NCBI RefSeq assembly: GCF_007753095.1 | Contig: NZ_CP036348.1 | Coordinates: forward strand, 4,030,001 to 4,094,000 | Source of the DNA: Rosistilla carotiformis | GTDB lineage: Bacteria; Planctomycetota; Planctomycetia; Pirellulales; Pirellulaceae | Direction of reading: 5' to 3' | DNA: 64,000 bases | Shown: positions 54,305 to 63,911 of the stretch, piece by piece | How the letters are laid out: every line of letters starts with the position of its first letter | Position numbering within the stretch: the first letter of the stretch is position 1 | Notes under the pieces: model-generated | Database searches by the model: none | What the model was told of the DNA's origin: nothing | Seen by the model: only the letters and a program-made list of their open reading frames with translations | Program-made: the position numbers and the translations under genes

Positions 54305-57015
54305 GTCCATCCCAATCGAACCGCCGCACCGACGCCGCAACGCCGACCGCCGACGCGCTGCGTCCGCTGATGATCCGCGCTTCGGCAGGGACCGGCAAGA
54401 CATATCAATTGACAGGCCGCTTGCTACAGATCCTGTTGAACGGGGCCGCTCCCGAGACCATCTTGGCGACAACGTTTACGCGGAAGGCAGCGGGAGAGAT
54501 TCTCAATCGCTTGCTACTTTCGCTAGCCCGTGCGGCGACCGACCCGAAAGCGCTCGATGGATTGCGAACGCAGATCGGCGATCCCAACCTAACGGCCGAC
54601 GCCCCTGCACCGTTGTTGCTTGGAATTTTGCAATCGATTCACCGGTTGAGGATCTGCACGCTCGACAGTCTGTTTTCCCAATTGGCGCGTTCGTTTTCAT
54701 TCGAATTACGGCTGCCGCCGGGCTGGCAATTGACGGATGAAATCGAGGAGAGTTGGTTTGTTGATCTGGCCATTACGCGCATGCTGGAGCAATTCGACGA
54801 GACCGAGGTCCAGTCGCTATTTCACATGCTCAGCAAGGGGCAAGCCGAGCGGAATGTGGCAATGCGCTTGCAACAAGTGGTGCAGAACAATTACGCCGGA
54901 TTCCGTCGCAGCCACCGCGATGCTTGGAGGACGTTGACGCCGGTCAAAGCGCCGCCGACCAAGGCGATCACAGCAGCGGTGGGCGTATTGGACAGCAGTG
55001 CCAGCGGCGACAAACGAATCGACAAAGCGATGCGGAAGTACGGGGAATGGACCCTGACCGGACAATGGGACGCGATCGTGGAAGCCAAACTGATCGCGGC
55101 CGCGGACGAATCTCAGCATAGCGGCGATCCGGTCACCTACTACAAAAAACCGGTTCCCGACGATTTAGTGGCCGCGATGCAAGTGATCTACGCCAAAGCG
55201 CGGCACGAGTTTGTGATGCGTTTGAAAATGCAGACCGAAGCGACTGGCGATCTGCTGGAATCGTACGATCGCAATCTCGGTTCGTTGAAACAAAACGCCC
55301 GACGGTTCAGCTTCGATGATGTCTCCCATCAACTGGCTGCGTGGATCGATCGGTTGCAGGCAAATCAAGTCTCGGGAGACCTAGATCGGTTGGCGATTCG
55401 GATGGATGCGTCATTGGATCACGTGCTATTGGATGAGTTCCAAGACACCGCGCCGGTCCAGTGGGATGTGCTGCGACCGTTCGCGCGACGCGCAAGTGTC
55501 GGCGCCCCCGAACGGACATTCTTCTGCGTCGGCGATACCAAACAGGCGATCTATGGCTGGCGCGGTGGCGAGGCGAAGATCTTCGACGCGGTCCAGCAGG
55601 AACTGCCAAACGTCGATTCGCAACCACAGGACACCAGCTTCCGCAGCAGTCCGGTGATCACCGACAACGTGACCAAGATTTTCAAAAACCTGCATCGACA
55701 TCCTGCCTACAGCGAACGCGAACCACATCCGGTCGGGGACGAACAGTGGAAGTGTCACGCGTTGCACGAATTTGAGGATGCGTTTCACGACCATCACGCA
55801 GCGTTCCGCGATCGACCTGGCTACGTGCAGTTTTCGACGGGGCCGCAGGGAGAGGGTTCGGCCAGTGAAAAGCGTGCACTGCACGAACGGTACGTCGCAA
55901 CGCAGGTACGGGAACTCGCCGACAAGATCCCCGGCAAATCGATCGGCATCCTGACCCGAACCAACCAAACCGTGGGCCGAATGATCTATCTGCTGCGGGA
56001 ACTGGGGCTGGATGTCAGTCAAGAAGGTGGCAACCCACTGATCGATTCGGCAGCGGTCGAATTGGTGCTGTCTGCGATCCGAATCGCCGAACACCCTGGG
56101 GATCTGCGTTGGCGGTTCCATCTTGCCAACTCTCCGTTGGCGAAGTCGCTGGAACTGACATCGGCCATCGATCGCAAGATCGCCTATCGCGAGAGCCTCC
56201 GATTGTCGTCGGAATTGCGTGACCGCTTGGAACACGAAGGGCTCGTTGCCACCGTGACCGAACTTGCCAAAACGCTGTTGCCCGAATGTGGCGAAGCGGA
56301 TCGGTTACGGTTGCGTCAGTTGATCGGATTGGCCAATCAATACGCACGGGCTCCACAATCTCGCTGGTCCGCGTTTGTGGAAATGGTCACCAAGCGACGT
56401 GTGCAACGGCCACGGGAAGCACAGATTCGCGTGATGACGATTCACCAAGCCAAGGGTTTGGAGTTTGACGCCGTGATCCTGCCCGAACTCGACGGGCCGC
56501 TCTCCAAACCACCACAGAAATGCGTCACGATCGCCCCCAGCCCAACCGCTCGAGCGACTGGAGCCCTACGTTACGTGAAGCATCAAGCTTGGGGCATGCT
56601 GGAAGATCAATGGCAGCAGGCGTTTGGACGCAGCATCGCCGCCGCGATGACCGAATCGCTGTGCACGTTGTACGTCGCGGTGACACGCCCGGTCCATGCG
56701 CTGTATATCTACATCATCCCGGCCGGCAAAAGCAACTTCAACGCAAAGACGTCGGCGGCATTGCTGTATCACGCCCTCGGCGTCACCGCCACCGTGGAAC
56801 CCGAAACCGATCTCTACATCGATGGCGACCGTGAATGGTTCAACGCCCTCCCTGCGCCGCAAGAAACACCTTCGGCCGAACCGAAGCCCGAAAAATCAAA
56901 CGCCGGCGAAACGGAGATCTCCGTCGAGCGCAGGCCCCAGACGAAACCAACGGTTCCATCCAACGATTCCCCACGCCGCAGCGTGGAAGATCCCAAACAG
57001 ATGGACCTATTTTAG
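54301..57015 (+). CDS. addA: AddA-like UvrD-family helicase without nuclease domain
   Basis: The 904-residue protein is a superfamily 1A helicase that would unwind DNA at breaks with the AddB-like partner. The Walker A motif is ASAGTGKT with Lys33. LLDEFQDTAPVQWDVLRPF (about 376-394) is motif II. GDTKQAIYGWRGGEAKIF is motif III, and VMTIHQAKGLEFDAVILPEL is motif V. Typical AddA proteins are about 1200 residues and end in a nuclease domain, which is missing here. After the helicase core comes a disordered, Pro/Glu-rich tail ending PKQMDLF. The last five residues fit the sliding-clamp-binding consensus QL(S/D)LF. The ATGA overlap with addB shows co-translation. Confidence 0.87.
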   Translation: MSPSQSNRRTDAATPTADALRPLMIRASAGTGKTYQLTGRLLQILLNGAAPETILATTFTRKAAGEILNRLLLSLARAATDPKALDGLRTQIGDPNLTADAPAPLLLGILQSIHRLRICTLDSLFSQLARSFSFELRLPPGWQLTDEIEESWFVDLAITRMLEQFDETEVQSLFHMLSKGQAERNVAMRLQQVVQNNYAGFRRSHRDAWRTLTPVKAPPTKAITAAVGVLDSSASGDKRIDKAMRKYGEWTLTGQWDAIVEAKLIAAADESQHSGDPVTYYKKPVPDDLVAAMQVIYAKARHEFVMRLKMQTEATGDLLESYDRNLGSLKQNARRFSFDDVSHQLAAWIDRLQANQVSGDLDRLAIRMDASLDHVLLDEFQDTAPVQWDVLRPFARRASVGAPERTFFCVGDTKQAIYGWRGGEAKIFDAVQQELPNVDSQPQDTSFRSSPVITDNVTKIFKNLHRHPAYSEREPHPVGDEQWKCHALHEFEDAFHDHHAAFRDRPGYVQFSTGPQGEGSASEKRALHERYVATQVRELADKIPGKSIGILTRTNQTVGRMIYLLRELGLDVSQEGGNPLIDSAAVELVLSAIRIAEHPGDLRWRFHLANSPLAKSLELTSAIDRKIAYRESLRLSSELRDRLEHEGLVATVTELAKTLLPECGEADRLRLRQLIGLANQYARAPQSRWSAFVEMVTKRRVQRPREAQIRVMTIHQAKGLEFDAVILPELDGPLSKPPQKCVTIAPSPTARATGALRYVKHQAWGMLEDQWQQAFGRSIAAAMTESLCTLYVAVTRPVHALYIYIIPAGKSNFNAKTSAALLYHALGVTATVEPETDLYIDGDREWFNALPAPQETPSAEPKPEKSNAGETEISVERRPQTKPTVPSNDSPRRSVEDPKQMDLF

Positions 57016-57178
57016 AAGTTGCCTGCGGCGTCACAAAACGTGTCGCCACAGGACGATCATCATCACCGCGATTCACACGTTGCCCGTTGCTGCGGATAGG
57101 CGATCCACGGCGAGTCGCCCAACGCATTTAACCAACGGCGCATCACTGCAACGCGGACGCACCGAAAACGACAATCCA

Positions 57179-58501
57179 TTAGTGGACGGCGTCAAAGTTT
57201 TTCATGAAGAACACATAGTTCTCCCAACTCTTGATTCGCAGAATGATCTTGCGAACAATCGCCAAGGCGTGAAAGTTATGCGTATAGACGGCGATGCTGA
57301 CGTGCGCTCCAGTCGGCAGGTTTAAAGCTTCCACATCTTCACCAAACACAAATTTCACCGGAATATCATCGCCAACACTCGCATCGGCTCCGCCTTGTAG
57401 CTTCCCCATTCCTAGGAACTGTCCTTCGGGAATGATGTCGAAAACATATTCCACTTTCGCGGGAAAGATGCGCCCGGGATACGCTTGAAACGCGAGTTCG
57501 GCGTCCAGTCCCGTTTCGATCCCAGCGATCGCATTTTGCGGATACCGGGCGACCAGCATCTGTTTCTCATCGGGGATAAACAGCATCGCCGACATGGGAG
57601 AGAATGGCGTCGCCATTTGCCCCGGACGCAGTGTGACCTGAGTCACATAGCCATCGGTCGGTGCACGGACGACCGTTTGTTCCAGCTCCCAACGCTTCCG
57701 CTCCAGTTCCGCCATCGCCTGGCGCACGTCGGGGTTCACCCCATCGCTTTCGGCTTCCAACGCAACCCGCGCTTCGCGTTCCTGGGCTTCGGCACGCTTC
57801 AATTCATCGCGAGCCGCCTTCAAGCGGTTGCTCCCCGAAGCCAACGTCTCTTGCGCTTTTTGTTCCGCGCTTTTCGCTTGCAACAGTTCGGATTCCAGCG
57901 CATCGACCCGCGCCTGGTCGGCGTCCAGTTCACGCTGCGACGCCGCGCCGGATTCAGCCAATTCCTGGCTACGTTTCAAATTCTCCTTCGCCAAACTTAG
58001 GCGCGTTTCGGTTTGATCGATCTGTGTTTGGGAAATGTCCAACGAGATCCGCGCCTGCCGGTCGTAGTCCGATTCAGAGACCAGAAGATTCGACCGCGCG
58101 ACTTCCGTCGCCGCTTGAGCCGATGCCAGCCGTGCGTCCAATTGCGAAACCTGAGCGTTCATTCCGGCCAGCATCGCTTCCAATCGATCGACTTCCAATT
58201 GGTAGGGCTTGGGGTCGATACGGAATAACACGTCGCCGGTCTTCAGCGGTGCATTCGTTTTGACGGGAACTTCGAGCACCTTGCCACGCACCTGTGGCAC
58301 GATCTGGGTAACGGTCGAATAGAACCTTCCATCGTGGCTGACCGGATGGCATACCGACAGCAAAATCAACAGTCCCACCAACAGAACCATTCCGCCCAAT
58401 ACCGCGGTGCAAACGGTGTAGGTGGTGATGGGAACTAATTTGAATTTCTTGAAGATCAACCAGCAGGCAGCGCCATAGGTTCCGAGAATCAATTCAATCA
58501 T
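57179..58501 (-). CDS. yiaV: HlyD-family membrane adaptor, YiaV/EmrA-like
   Basis: The 440-residue protein has an N-terminal membrane segment (about 5-45) and a lipoyl-like half (QIVPQVRGKVLEVPVKTNAPLKTGDVLFRIDPKPYQLEV). A long coiled-coil region follows (about 85-250), then a beta-barrel part (VRAPTDGYVTQVTLRPGQMA). This is the single-pass inner-membrane adaptor type. Its start overlaps the stop of the preceding DUF3302 gene by four bases, the same pairing as yiaW-yiaV in E. coli. The cargo is unknown and no transporter subunit is adjacent. Confidence 0.9.
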   Translation of the reverse strand: MIELILGTYGAACWLIFKKFKLVPITTYTVCTAVLGGMVLLVGLLILLSVCHPVSHDGRFYSTVTQIVPQVRGKVLEVPVKTNAPLKTGDVLFRIDPKPYQLEVDRLEAMLAGMNAQVSQLDARLASAQAATEVARSNLLVSESDYDRQARISLDISQTQIDQTETRLSLAKENLKRSQELAESGAASQRELDADQARVDALESELLQAKSAEQKAQETLASGSNRLKAARDELKRAEAQEREARVALEAESDGVNPDVRQAMAELERKRWELEQTVVRAPTDGYVTQVTLRPGQMATPFSPMSAMLFIPDEKQMLVARYPQNAIAGIETGLDAELAFQAYPGRIFPAKVEYVFDIIPEGQFLGMGKLQGGADASVGDDIPVKFVFGEDVEALNLPTGAHVSIAVYTHNFHALAIVRKIILRIKSWENYVFFMKNFDAVH

Positions 58502-58851
58502 TTCCCACGTCCTCCCTTGGTCGTTTTTCCGCTGGCATCCTGCTGCAGCTCTTTGATCTGATTTTCCAATTGTGCCAGCCGCGCCAAGAGGTCCGGGTGC
58601 GGATCAACCCCCGTTTCGGGAGCTGCTTGTTTCGGTTCCTCTTTATGCGACAACGCCCACAAGAAAACCAACGGCCATATCGCGTGCAATGTGAACAGAC
58701 TCAACCAACAGGCGACATAGATCGCATCCTGTTGAGGATGATTTCGATGTTTCGCCGACTCATACGGCAGCTCATGAATGTAGATGAATGTGTAGAACAA
58801 GATCACAAGCACGATCAAAATCATACACAGCGCAAGATAGTTTAAAAACAA
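58498..58851 (-). CDS. yiaW: DUF3302 inner-membrane protein, YiaW-like
   Basis: The 117-residue product has two hydrophobic helices (ALCMILIVLVILFYTFIYI and LSLFTLHAIWPLVFLWAL) joined by the conserved-looking loop HELPYESAKHRNHPQQDAIYVACW. A polar tail follows with a short coiled coil (LARLAQLENQIKELQQD). This arrangement matches DUF3302 (YiaW). ATGA overlap links it to the HlyD-type gene. Function of the pair is not established; it may form part of an export or envelope complex. Confidence 0.9.
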   Translation of the reverse strand: MFLNYLALCMILIVLVILFYTFIYIHELPYESAKHRNHPQQDAIYVACWLSLFTLHAIWPLVFLWALSHKEEPKQAAPETGVDPHPDLLARLAQLENQIKELQQDASGKTTKGGRGK

Positions 58852-58939
58852 CGTCTCCCCCTGCCTGATTCAGGCACACAGTATGTGAGAATTTCCCCTT
58901 TCATACCTAACCTAGGAAAAAGAGGAAAGAGAAGGATGC

Positions 58940-59536
58940 TTAAGATTTTGCGTTCTCACGCAACATTCTCGCCGCCGCGAGAATGTATTCCCATCCCGAA
59001 TAGAGCGTCAACGCAACAGCGGCCCACAACGTCGCGTTGCCAACCTGCAAAAGCCAAGCCGGCGCGTCGAGCATCCCAAGGCAAATCAGGACGACGATAA
59101 TCGCCGCGCACTGGAGCACCATCTTCCATTTCCCCGACCAACGGGCCGAGAAATCGCCGCCGGCCCCTTCGATCATCCCCCGCAGCGAGGTCACCAATAG
59201 TTCGCGGGCCACGATCACGATCGCCATCCAAGGGGCGACATTGGAATCGTCGATCGCGACCAATGCGATGAACGTGCCGCAAATGATGATCTTGTCGACG
59301 AAGGGGTCGAAAATTCGTCCCAGCTTGGTGACTTGGCCATACTTGCGGGCCCAATAACCATCCATCCAATCGGTTCCCGCGGCAACGGAAAAGGCCACCA
59401 AAGCGGGCCATATCTGTTGATATGCCAACAGCACCACGACACCGATCGCCAAAAAGAAACGAATCGTCGTCAGCAGATTGGGGACGTTGTAGATCGACGG
59501 CTGAGCAGCACTTGACGTCGTAGGGGCAGTTGTCAT
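58940..59536 (-). CDS. pgsA: CDP-diacylglycerol-glycerol-3-phosphate 3-phosphatidyltransferase
   Basis: The product of 198 residues makes phosphatidylglycerol phosphate from CDP-diacylglycerol in the inner membrane. The CDP-alcohol phosphotransferase motif is complete: Asp56, Asp59-Gly60, Ala-Arg, Gly73, Asp77 and Asp81 in TDWMDGYWARKYGQ and GRIFDPFVDK. Four or more hydrophobic helices surround it. I use the ATG at 59536, which has GGAG eight bases upstream; the frame extends to 59635 and an ATG at 59578 is possible. It lies downstream of rimO on the same strand with about 60 bases between, a common pairing in this group of bacteria. Confidence 0.95.
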   Translation of the reverse strand: MTTAPTTSSAAQPSIYNVPNLLTTIRFFLAIGVVVLLAYQQIWPALVAFSVAAGTDWMDGYWARKYGQVTKLGRIFDPFVDKIIICGTFIALVAIDDSNVAPWMAIVIVARELLVTSLRGMIEGAGGDFSARWSGKWKMVLQCAAIIVVLICLGMLDAPAWLLQVGNATLWAAVALTLYSGWEYILAAARMLRENAKS

Positions 59537-59597
59537 CGATCCATCTCCAGATTCAACATCTCGCTTGGTATCGGGCATTGATCCAATCGCTATCGAT

Positions 59598-61019
59598 TTA
59601 CCGCGGAGTGTCGGTAGGTACCGCCACCAGATCATAACCTTGTGACGCCACGATTTCGGATCGCACCATCACACCTTGGTCCAACGGGGCTTCCTGTTCC
59701 GAGACAAACACCAAACCGTCGATGTCAGGCGCATCGGCTGCGGTGCGACCGATCCAAACGCCCGGCTGATCGGGCAGCGGACGATCGATCAACACATCGG
59801 CTTGGGTACCTACGCGCTGCTGATTCCAATCGAAGGCCATCTCTTGTTGCAGCTGCATCAACCGCGCTCGCCGTGCTTCGGCGACGTCCGCTGGGACATG
59901 GTCGGGCAACTTGGCTGCCGGCGTGTCGGGCTCTAACGAATAGGTAAAAATCCCCAAGCGTTCGAACTGATGCGCTTCGATGAACTCATACAATTGGTCG
60001 ACATCTTGTTCCGTTTCCCCCGGAAAACCGGTGATGAACGTGGTCCGCATCACGAGATTGTCGATTCGCGAACGCATCTTGTTCAACAACACTTCGGTGT
60101 CAGCCCGGTTTACTCGGCGCGACATCCGTCGCAACATCGAATCACTGGCGTGCTGCAATGGCATGTCGATGTACGGCACGATCCGCTTGGCCGAAGCGAT
60201 CGTGTCCAACAACGCGTCGTCGATGTACATCGGATAGAAATACATCAACCGAATCCAATCGAGTCCATCGATCGCATCGAGTTCTTGTAACAGTTCATTC
60301 AGCCGCGTCTGACCGTACAGGTCCAAACCGTAGTAGGTGGTGTCTTGAGCGACAACGTTCAGCTCGCGGACGCCGCTTTCGGCCATCCTGCGCGCCTCGG
60401 CAACGACTTGTTCGATCGGCTTGCTGGCATGTTTGCCGCGCATCTTCGGGATCGCGCAGAACGTACACAAACGATCGCAGCCCTCGGAGATTTTCAAGTA
60501 TGCGAAGTGTTCGGGGGTGATTCCCAAGCGGCGATTGTCGGGCAACGCTTGGATCGGTGCGGGGCGGAAGACGGTCCGTTGTTCGGCGATTCCATCGACA
60601 AAGCGATTCGCCACATCGACGATATCGTCGCGGCCAAAAACGCCCAACATGCCGTCGATCTCGGGACGCGCGGCCAGCAATTGGTCGCGTTGCCGTTCCG
60701 CCAAACAACCGGTGACGATCACACCCCGCAGTTTGCCCTGCTGCTTCAGTTCCAGCATTTCATCGATCGCACCCATCGATTCCTGGCGTGCCGAATCGAT
60801 GAAACCGCAAGTATTGACGACAACAAAGTCGGCGCCATCGGGATCGTCGACCAAGCGGTACCCAAACTCATGCAACTGGCCCAGCATCTGTTCGGTGTCG
60901 ACAGTATTTTTCGGACACCCCAAACTGATCACCGCATAGCTGCCCCGTGCTTCACCCGATGCTTGGGGAGCGGTCAGCGGTTCTGCATTGGTCGGTGCGG
61001 AAATGATGGGCAATTGCAT
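59598..61019 (-). CDS. rimO: Ribosomal protein S12 methylthiotransferase
   Basis: The 473-residue radical SAM enzyme adds a methylthio group to the aspartate of ribosomal protein S12. The N-terminal methylthiotransferase domain has three Cys for the second cluster ([26 protein letters not shown]). The radical SAM cluster motif is CDRLCTFC in [22 protein letters not shown]-terminal TRAM domain follows ([14 protein letters not shown]). The CPKN sequence favours RimO over MiaB. The first 25 residues are a variable extension. It precedes pgsA on the same strand. Confidence 0.96.
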   Translation of the reverse strand: MQLPIISAPTNAEPLTAPQASGEARGSYAVISLGCPKNTVDTEQMLGQLHEFGYRLVDDPDGADFVVVNTCGFIDSARQESMGAIDEMLELKQQGKLRGVIVTGCLAERQRDQLLAARPEIDGMLGVFGRDDIVDVANRFVDGIAEQRTVFRPAPIQALPDNRRLGITPEHFAYLKISEGCDRLCTFCAIPKMRGKHASKPIEQVVAEARRMAESGVRELNVVAQDTTYYGLDLYGQTRLNELLQELDAIDGLDWIRLMYFYPMYIDDALLDTIASAKRIVPYIDMPLQHASDSMLRRMSRRVNRADTEVLLNKMRSRIDNLVMRTTFITGFPGETEQDVDQLYEFIEAHQFERLGIFTYSLEPDTPAAKLPDHVPADVAEARRARLMQLQQEMAFDWNQQRVGTQADVLIDRPLPDQPGVWIGRTAADAPDIDGLVFVSEQEAPLDQGVMVRSEIVASQGYDLVAVPTDTPR

Positions 61020-61235
61020 AGATGCGGTCGTCGTGGTTTCGACGCGGTTCTAGGGTTCGAATGGAGCGACAACCCAAAAGCCTAACCGAGAATCTTGGTT
61101 TCGGCTATGGTCTTTATAGACAGAGACTGCCCAGAGCTGAAGATTCGCTCGGTTTGCCGATTAACGAAAGATTTTCCGTCCCCCGATGGGACGCGACGCC
61201 GGATCGGAAAGGAATCTCGCGAACGGCGACGTTTT

Positions 61236-63911
61236 CTAGGGCTTCAGCAAACGAGCGGCCTCATCGAGCACAAACTGCGGCTCCATGAACGGCTCAAATC
61301 CAATATCTTGCCAACGGATCCGCCCCTGGGCATCGATCAGAAAAGTGCCGTGCAGCGGTTGATCTTCAAAGTCGTCGAAAGCGCGATAGGCCTTGAACGT
61401 TTCCAAATTGGGATCGGAAATCAAAGGGAATGGCAGCGGTTTCTCGTCGTACAGTTTGATCGATTTCTGCAGATCCGATTCGGGATCGCTGCTGATCGCA
61501 ACCAAATCGATGCCGGCTTTGGCAAATGTTTCGGCCATCGGTGCGAAGGCCTGCAATTGCTCGGCACAGTGCAGGCAGGCATAACCGAGGTAGAAAATCA
61601 CCACGACCGGCCGGCCGCGGAACTCCTCCAGCGAACGCGTTTCTCCCTGCGCGTCGGTCAATTGCCACGAGACCGCAGGGGATGGGTGCCATCGGAACGG
61701 CCCCAAAGAATCGAGCTCGGGACGCGCTCCAAGATCGTCGCTTGGTTCCGCAGGCAATCGCCAGTCGGCGGGGAATTCCAAATCGGCAGCGATCGACTGC
61801 AGCCGCGCAAACGGCGCTTCGGCAAGGTCCAGATCAGACGAAATCGCTCGCAATTGCTCAAACGTCTCCTTGGCCAGCTTCCAATCTCCCGATTCGGCAT
61901 AGATCTGGGTCAACCAAGCCAGCGGCAGCACTTCGTTCTTGTTCTTTCCAACTTCCTTTTTCAGTGCCGTGATTGCGGTCTTGGGATCGCCACTTCGCAA
62001 ACTGCAAATTGCCAAGGGGTAGGGCCCGACATCGCTACCTGCCTTCTTCAACAACGGCAACGCTGCCGGGTAGTTTTCTGCGGCCAGTTCGCGAAAGCCT
62101 TCGACTTCGGCGATCGCTTTGACCAGGTCGTTGATTGGTGTGGCAAACGGTTTCCGCGCGGCGGTCCTCGCTTTGTCGATCGCCTTTTTTTCCTTGTCGA
62201 TCTGTTGTTGGCGGACCTTCGCCTCCGCAGCGGCAACACGGGCTTCGATCGTTGCCGACGAATCCTCTTTCACCGCCGCATCCTTCGCGGCATCGGTCGC
62301 CGGTGGATCGGCGCCGGTGACGTCATCCGCGTCATCCGCGTCATCCGCGTCATCCGCTTCGTCGGGTTTCGACTTCGAAGTTTCCTGCTGCACCTCAGCG
62401 GCCTGCTTGGCTTGCTCCGCTTCGGCCGCGCGGCGTGCCTCTTCCCCTGCCTTTTTCACTGCCGCGGCATCCACCGCCTTCTCCGTCGCTTCGGCAGCCG
62501 CCTTGTGCCCCGCTGCTTTTTGCTTGCCGCGCTGTTTGCTCAGCCGCGCGTTTAAATCTTCCAGCACCTCTTCGCCAACCGTCGGTTGGTGCGTCATGAA
62601 GCTGGCAACGCCCAACAGGCGCAGACGGACAAGTTGTTCCTTTTCATCGTCGGTTGGTTCCAACATCGGTCCGTGGCAAAGATCGAACGCCTGTTGCCAA
62701 CGTTCGTATTGCGTCAGCGTTTCGACCAACCGCAGCCGCCCGTATTGCGTGCTCCCCTTTTTCTTCAGCGTGTTGTATTTCGGATGCCGCGGCAGCTGGA
62801 TCATATTGATCGCCAAATCAACGGCATCGTCGACACGCCCCACGTGATTCAGGTTGCGGATCAACCACTCGTTATTGTGGGCAAAGTTGTGGATTTGATC
62901 GGGCAGCAAACCATCGCGGATCATGTGCGCATGATCGACCCGAGCCGACGCTTCCTGTTGCCAGGCGGCATCCCGATAGCGTTTCAATCCGGAATAAATG
63001 TGCCCAGGCATGTGCCACATGTGCGCGATCGATGGCGCCGCGGGCCCGCACTTGGCCGCCGATTCCAGTGCGAAAGCCGCCTTCTTATAGTCCCAAAGAT
63101 GGATTCGAAAGTGATGCGCCGGATGCATCGGTTGGACCGCGAAGACCTTGTCCATCAAACCGTCCACCGCCAACACACTCGGATTCGCCAGTTCCCCTTT
63201 GTTGTCGTAAAGCTGCAACGCCAGCAGTGCTTTGGCTTCGATATCGTCCGGAAATTCGATCGCGATCGCTTCCAATGCGTCGGTGTACTCCTTGGCCCGT
63301 TTCTCCTTCCGCTTGGCCTCGAGCTCTTTGTCCTTCTTTTTCGCGTCGGGCTTGTCGTCGGATTCTTCGTCCGACTTGTCGTCCGACTTTTTCGCTTCGG
63401 CTTTTTCCTTTTCACGCGTTTCAAAGTTCAGATCGGCATCGAGCGCCTCGATATACTTCTGCTCGCGTTTGCTGACCTTCCCCTTCCGCTTGACCGCTTC
63501 AGCAATAAAGCCTTTGGCGCGTTTTTCAACCTTCCGAGTCGCCAAGGCCGCGCCCCAGTAGGCCATCGCACAATCGGGGTCCAACTTGGCGGCTTGCCGG
63601 AACGAACGTTCGGCTTCCAAATACCAAAACCCGTAGAACTGTCCGACGCCCTGTTCGAAAAACGCTTGGGCTTCGGGAACGCTCGTCGTGATGGGAAAGT
63701 CGACCGCGCCGGTACCGCCCATCAGGTAGGCCTGCTGGCGCGGTCCTTCATTCAGAAATTCACCGTGGTAGCTGTGACCGGCCAAGCTTTCCGCAGCCGC
63801 CGCGTCGTCGGCGGATTCCACCGGAGGTTGGCTGTCTGCCGCCCAGCTGCTGGGACCGCATAGGCTTGCCAACACGAGCAGGATCAAAGATCGAAAGCGG
63901 CAGTATTTCAT
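61236..63911 (-). CDS. Large secreted TPR protein with a C-terminal redoxin domain
   Basis: With the ATG at 63911 the product has 891 residues and a signal peptide (ILLVLASLCGPSSWAA). The N-terminal and middle parts are TPR-like (FWYLEAERSFRQAAKLDPDCAMAYWGAALA; YPAALPLLKKAG). Two low-complexity charged stretches interrupt them: a Lys/Glu/Asp-rich region at about 150-195 and an Ala/Asp/Glu region with repeated DDA. The last 150 residues are an AhpC/TSA-type redoxin (RGRPVVVIFYLGYACLHCAEQLQAFAPM) with a CLHC site. It probably combines protein scaffolding with thiol chemistry in the periplasm. AGGAAT precedes the start weakly. Frames upstream to 63992 are not supported. Confidence 0.87.
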   Translation of the reverse strand: MKYCRFRSLILLVLASLCGPSSWAADSQPPVESADDAAAAESLAGHSYHGEFLNEGPRQQAYLMGGTGAVDFPITTSVPEAQAFFEQGVGQFYGFWYLEAERSFRQAAKLDPDCAMAYWGAALATRKVEKRAKGFIAEAVKRKGKVSKREQKYIEALDADLNFETREKEKAEAKKSDDKSDEESDDKPDAKKKDKELEAKRKEKRAKEYTDALEAIAIEFPDDIEAKALLALQLYDNKGELANPSVLAVDGLMDKVFAVQPMHPAHHFRIHLWDYKKAAFALESAAKCGPAAPSIAHMWHMPGHIYSGLKRYRDAAWQQEASARVDHAHMIRDGLLPDQIHNFAHNNEWLIRNLNHVGRVDDAVDLAINMIQLPRHPKYNTLKKKGSTQYGRLRLVETLTQYERWQQAFDLCHGPMLEPTDDEKEQLVRLRLLGVASFMTHQPTVGEEVLEDLNARLSKQRGKQKAAGHKAAAEATEKAVDAAAVKKAGEEARRAAEAEQAKQAAEVQQETSKSKPDEADDADDADDADDVTGADPPATDAAKDAAVKEDSSATIEARVAAAEAKVRQQQIDKEKKAIDKARTAARKPFATPINDLVKAIAEVEGFRELAAENYPAALPLLKKAGSDVGPYPLAICSLRSGDPKTAITALKKEVGKNKNEVLPLAWLTQIYAESGDWKLAKETFEQLRAISSDLDLAEAPFARLQSIAADLEFPADWRLPAEPSDDLGARPELDSLGPFRWHPSPAVSWQLTDAQGETRSLEEFRGRPVVVIFYLGYACLHCAEQLQAFAPMAETFAKAGIDLVAISSDPESDLQKSIKLYDEKPLPFPLISDPNLETFKAYRAFDDFEDQPLHGTFLIDAQGRIRWQDIGFEPFMEPQFVLDEAARLLKP
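62322..62357. repeat. Four exact 9-bp repeats inside the TPR-redoxin gene
   Basis: GTCATCCGC occurs four times in direct succession at 62322, 62331, 62340 and 62349. On the coding strand this gives the DADDADDADD peptide. The unit is a multiple of three, so changes in copy number would keep the frame. Confidence 0.93.
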
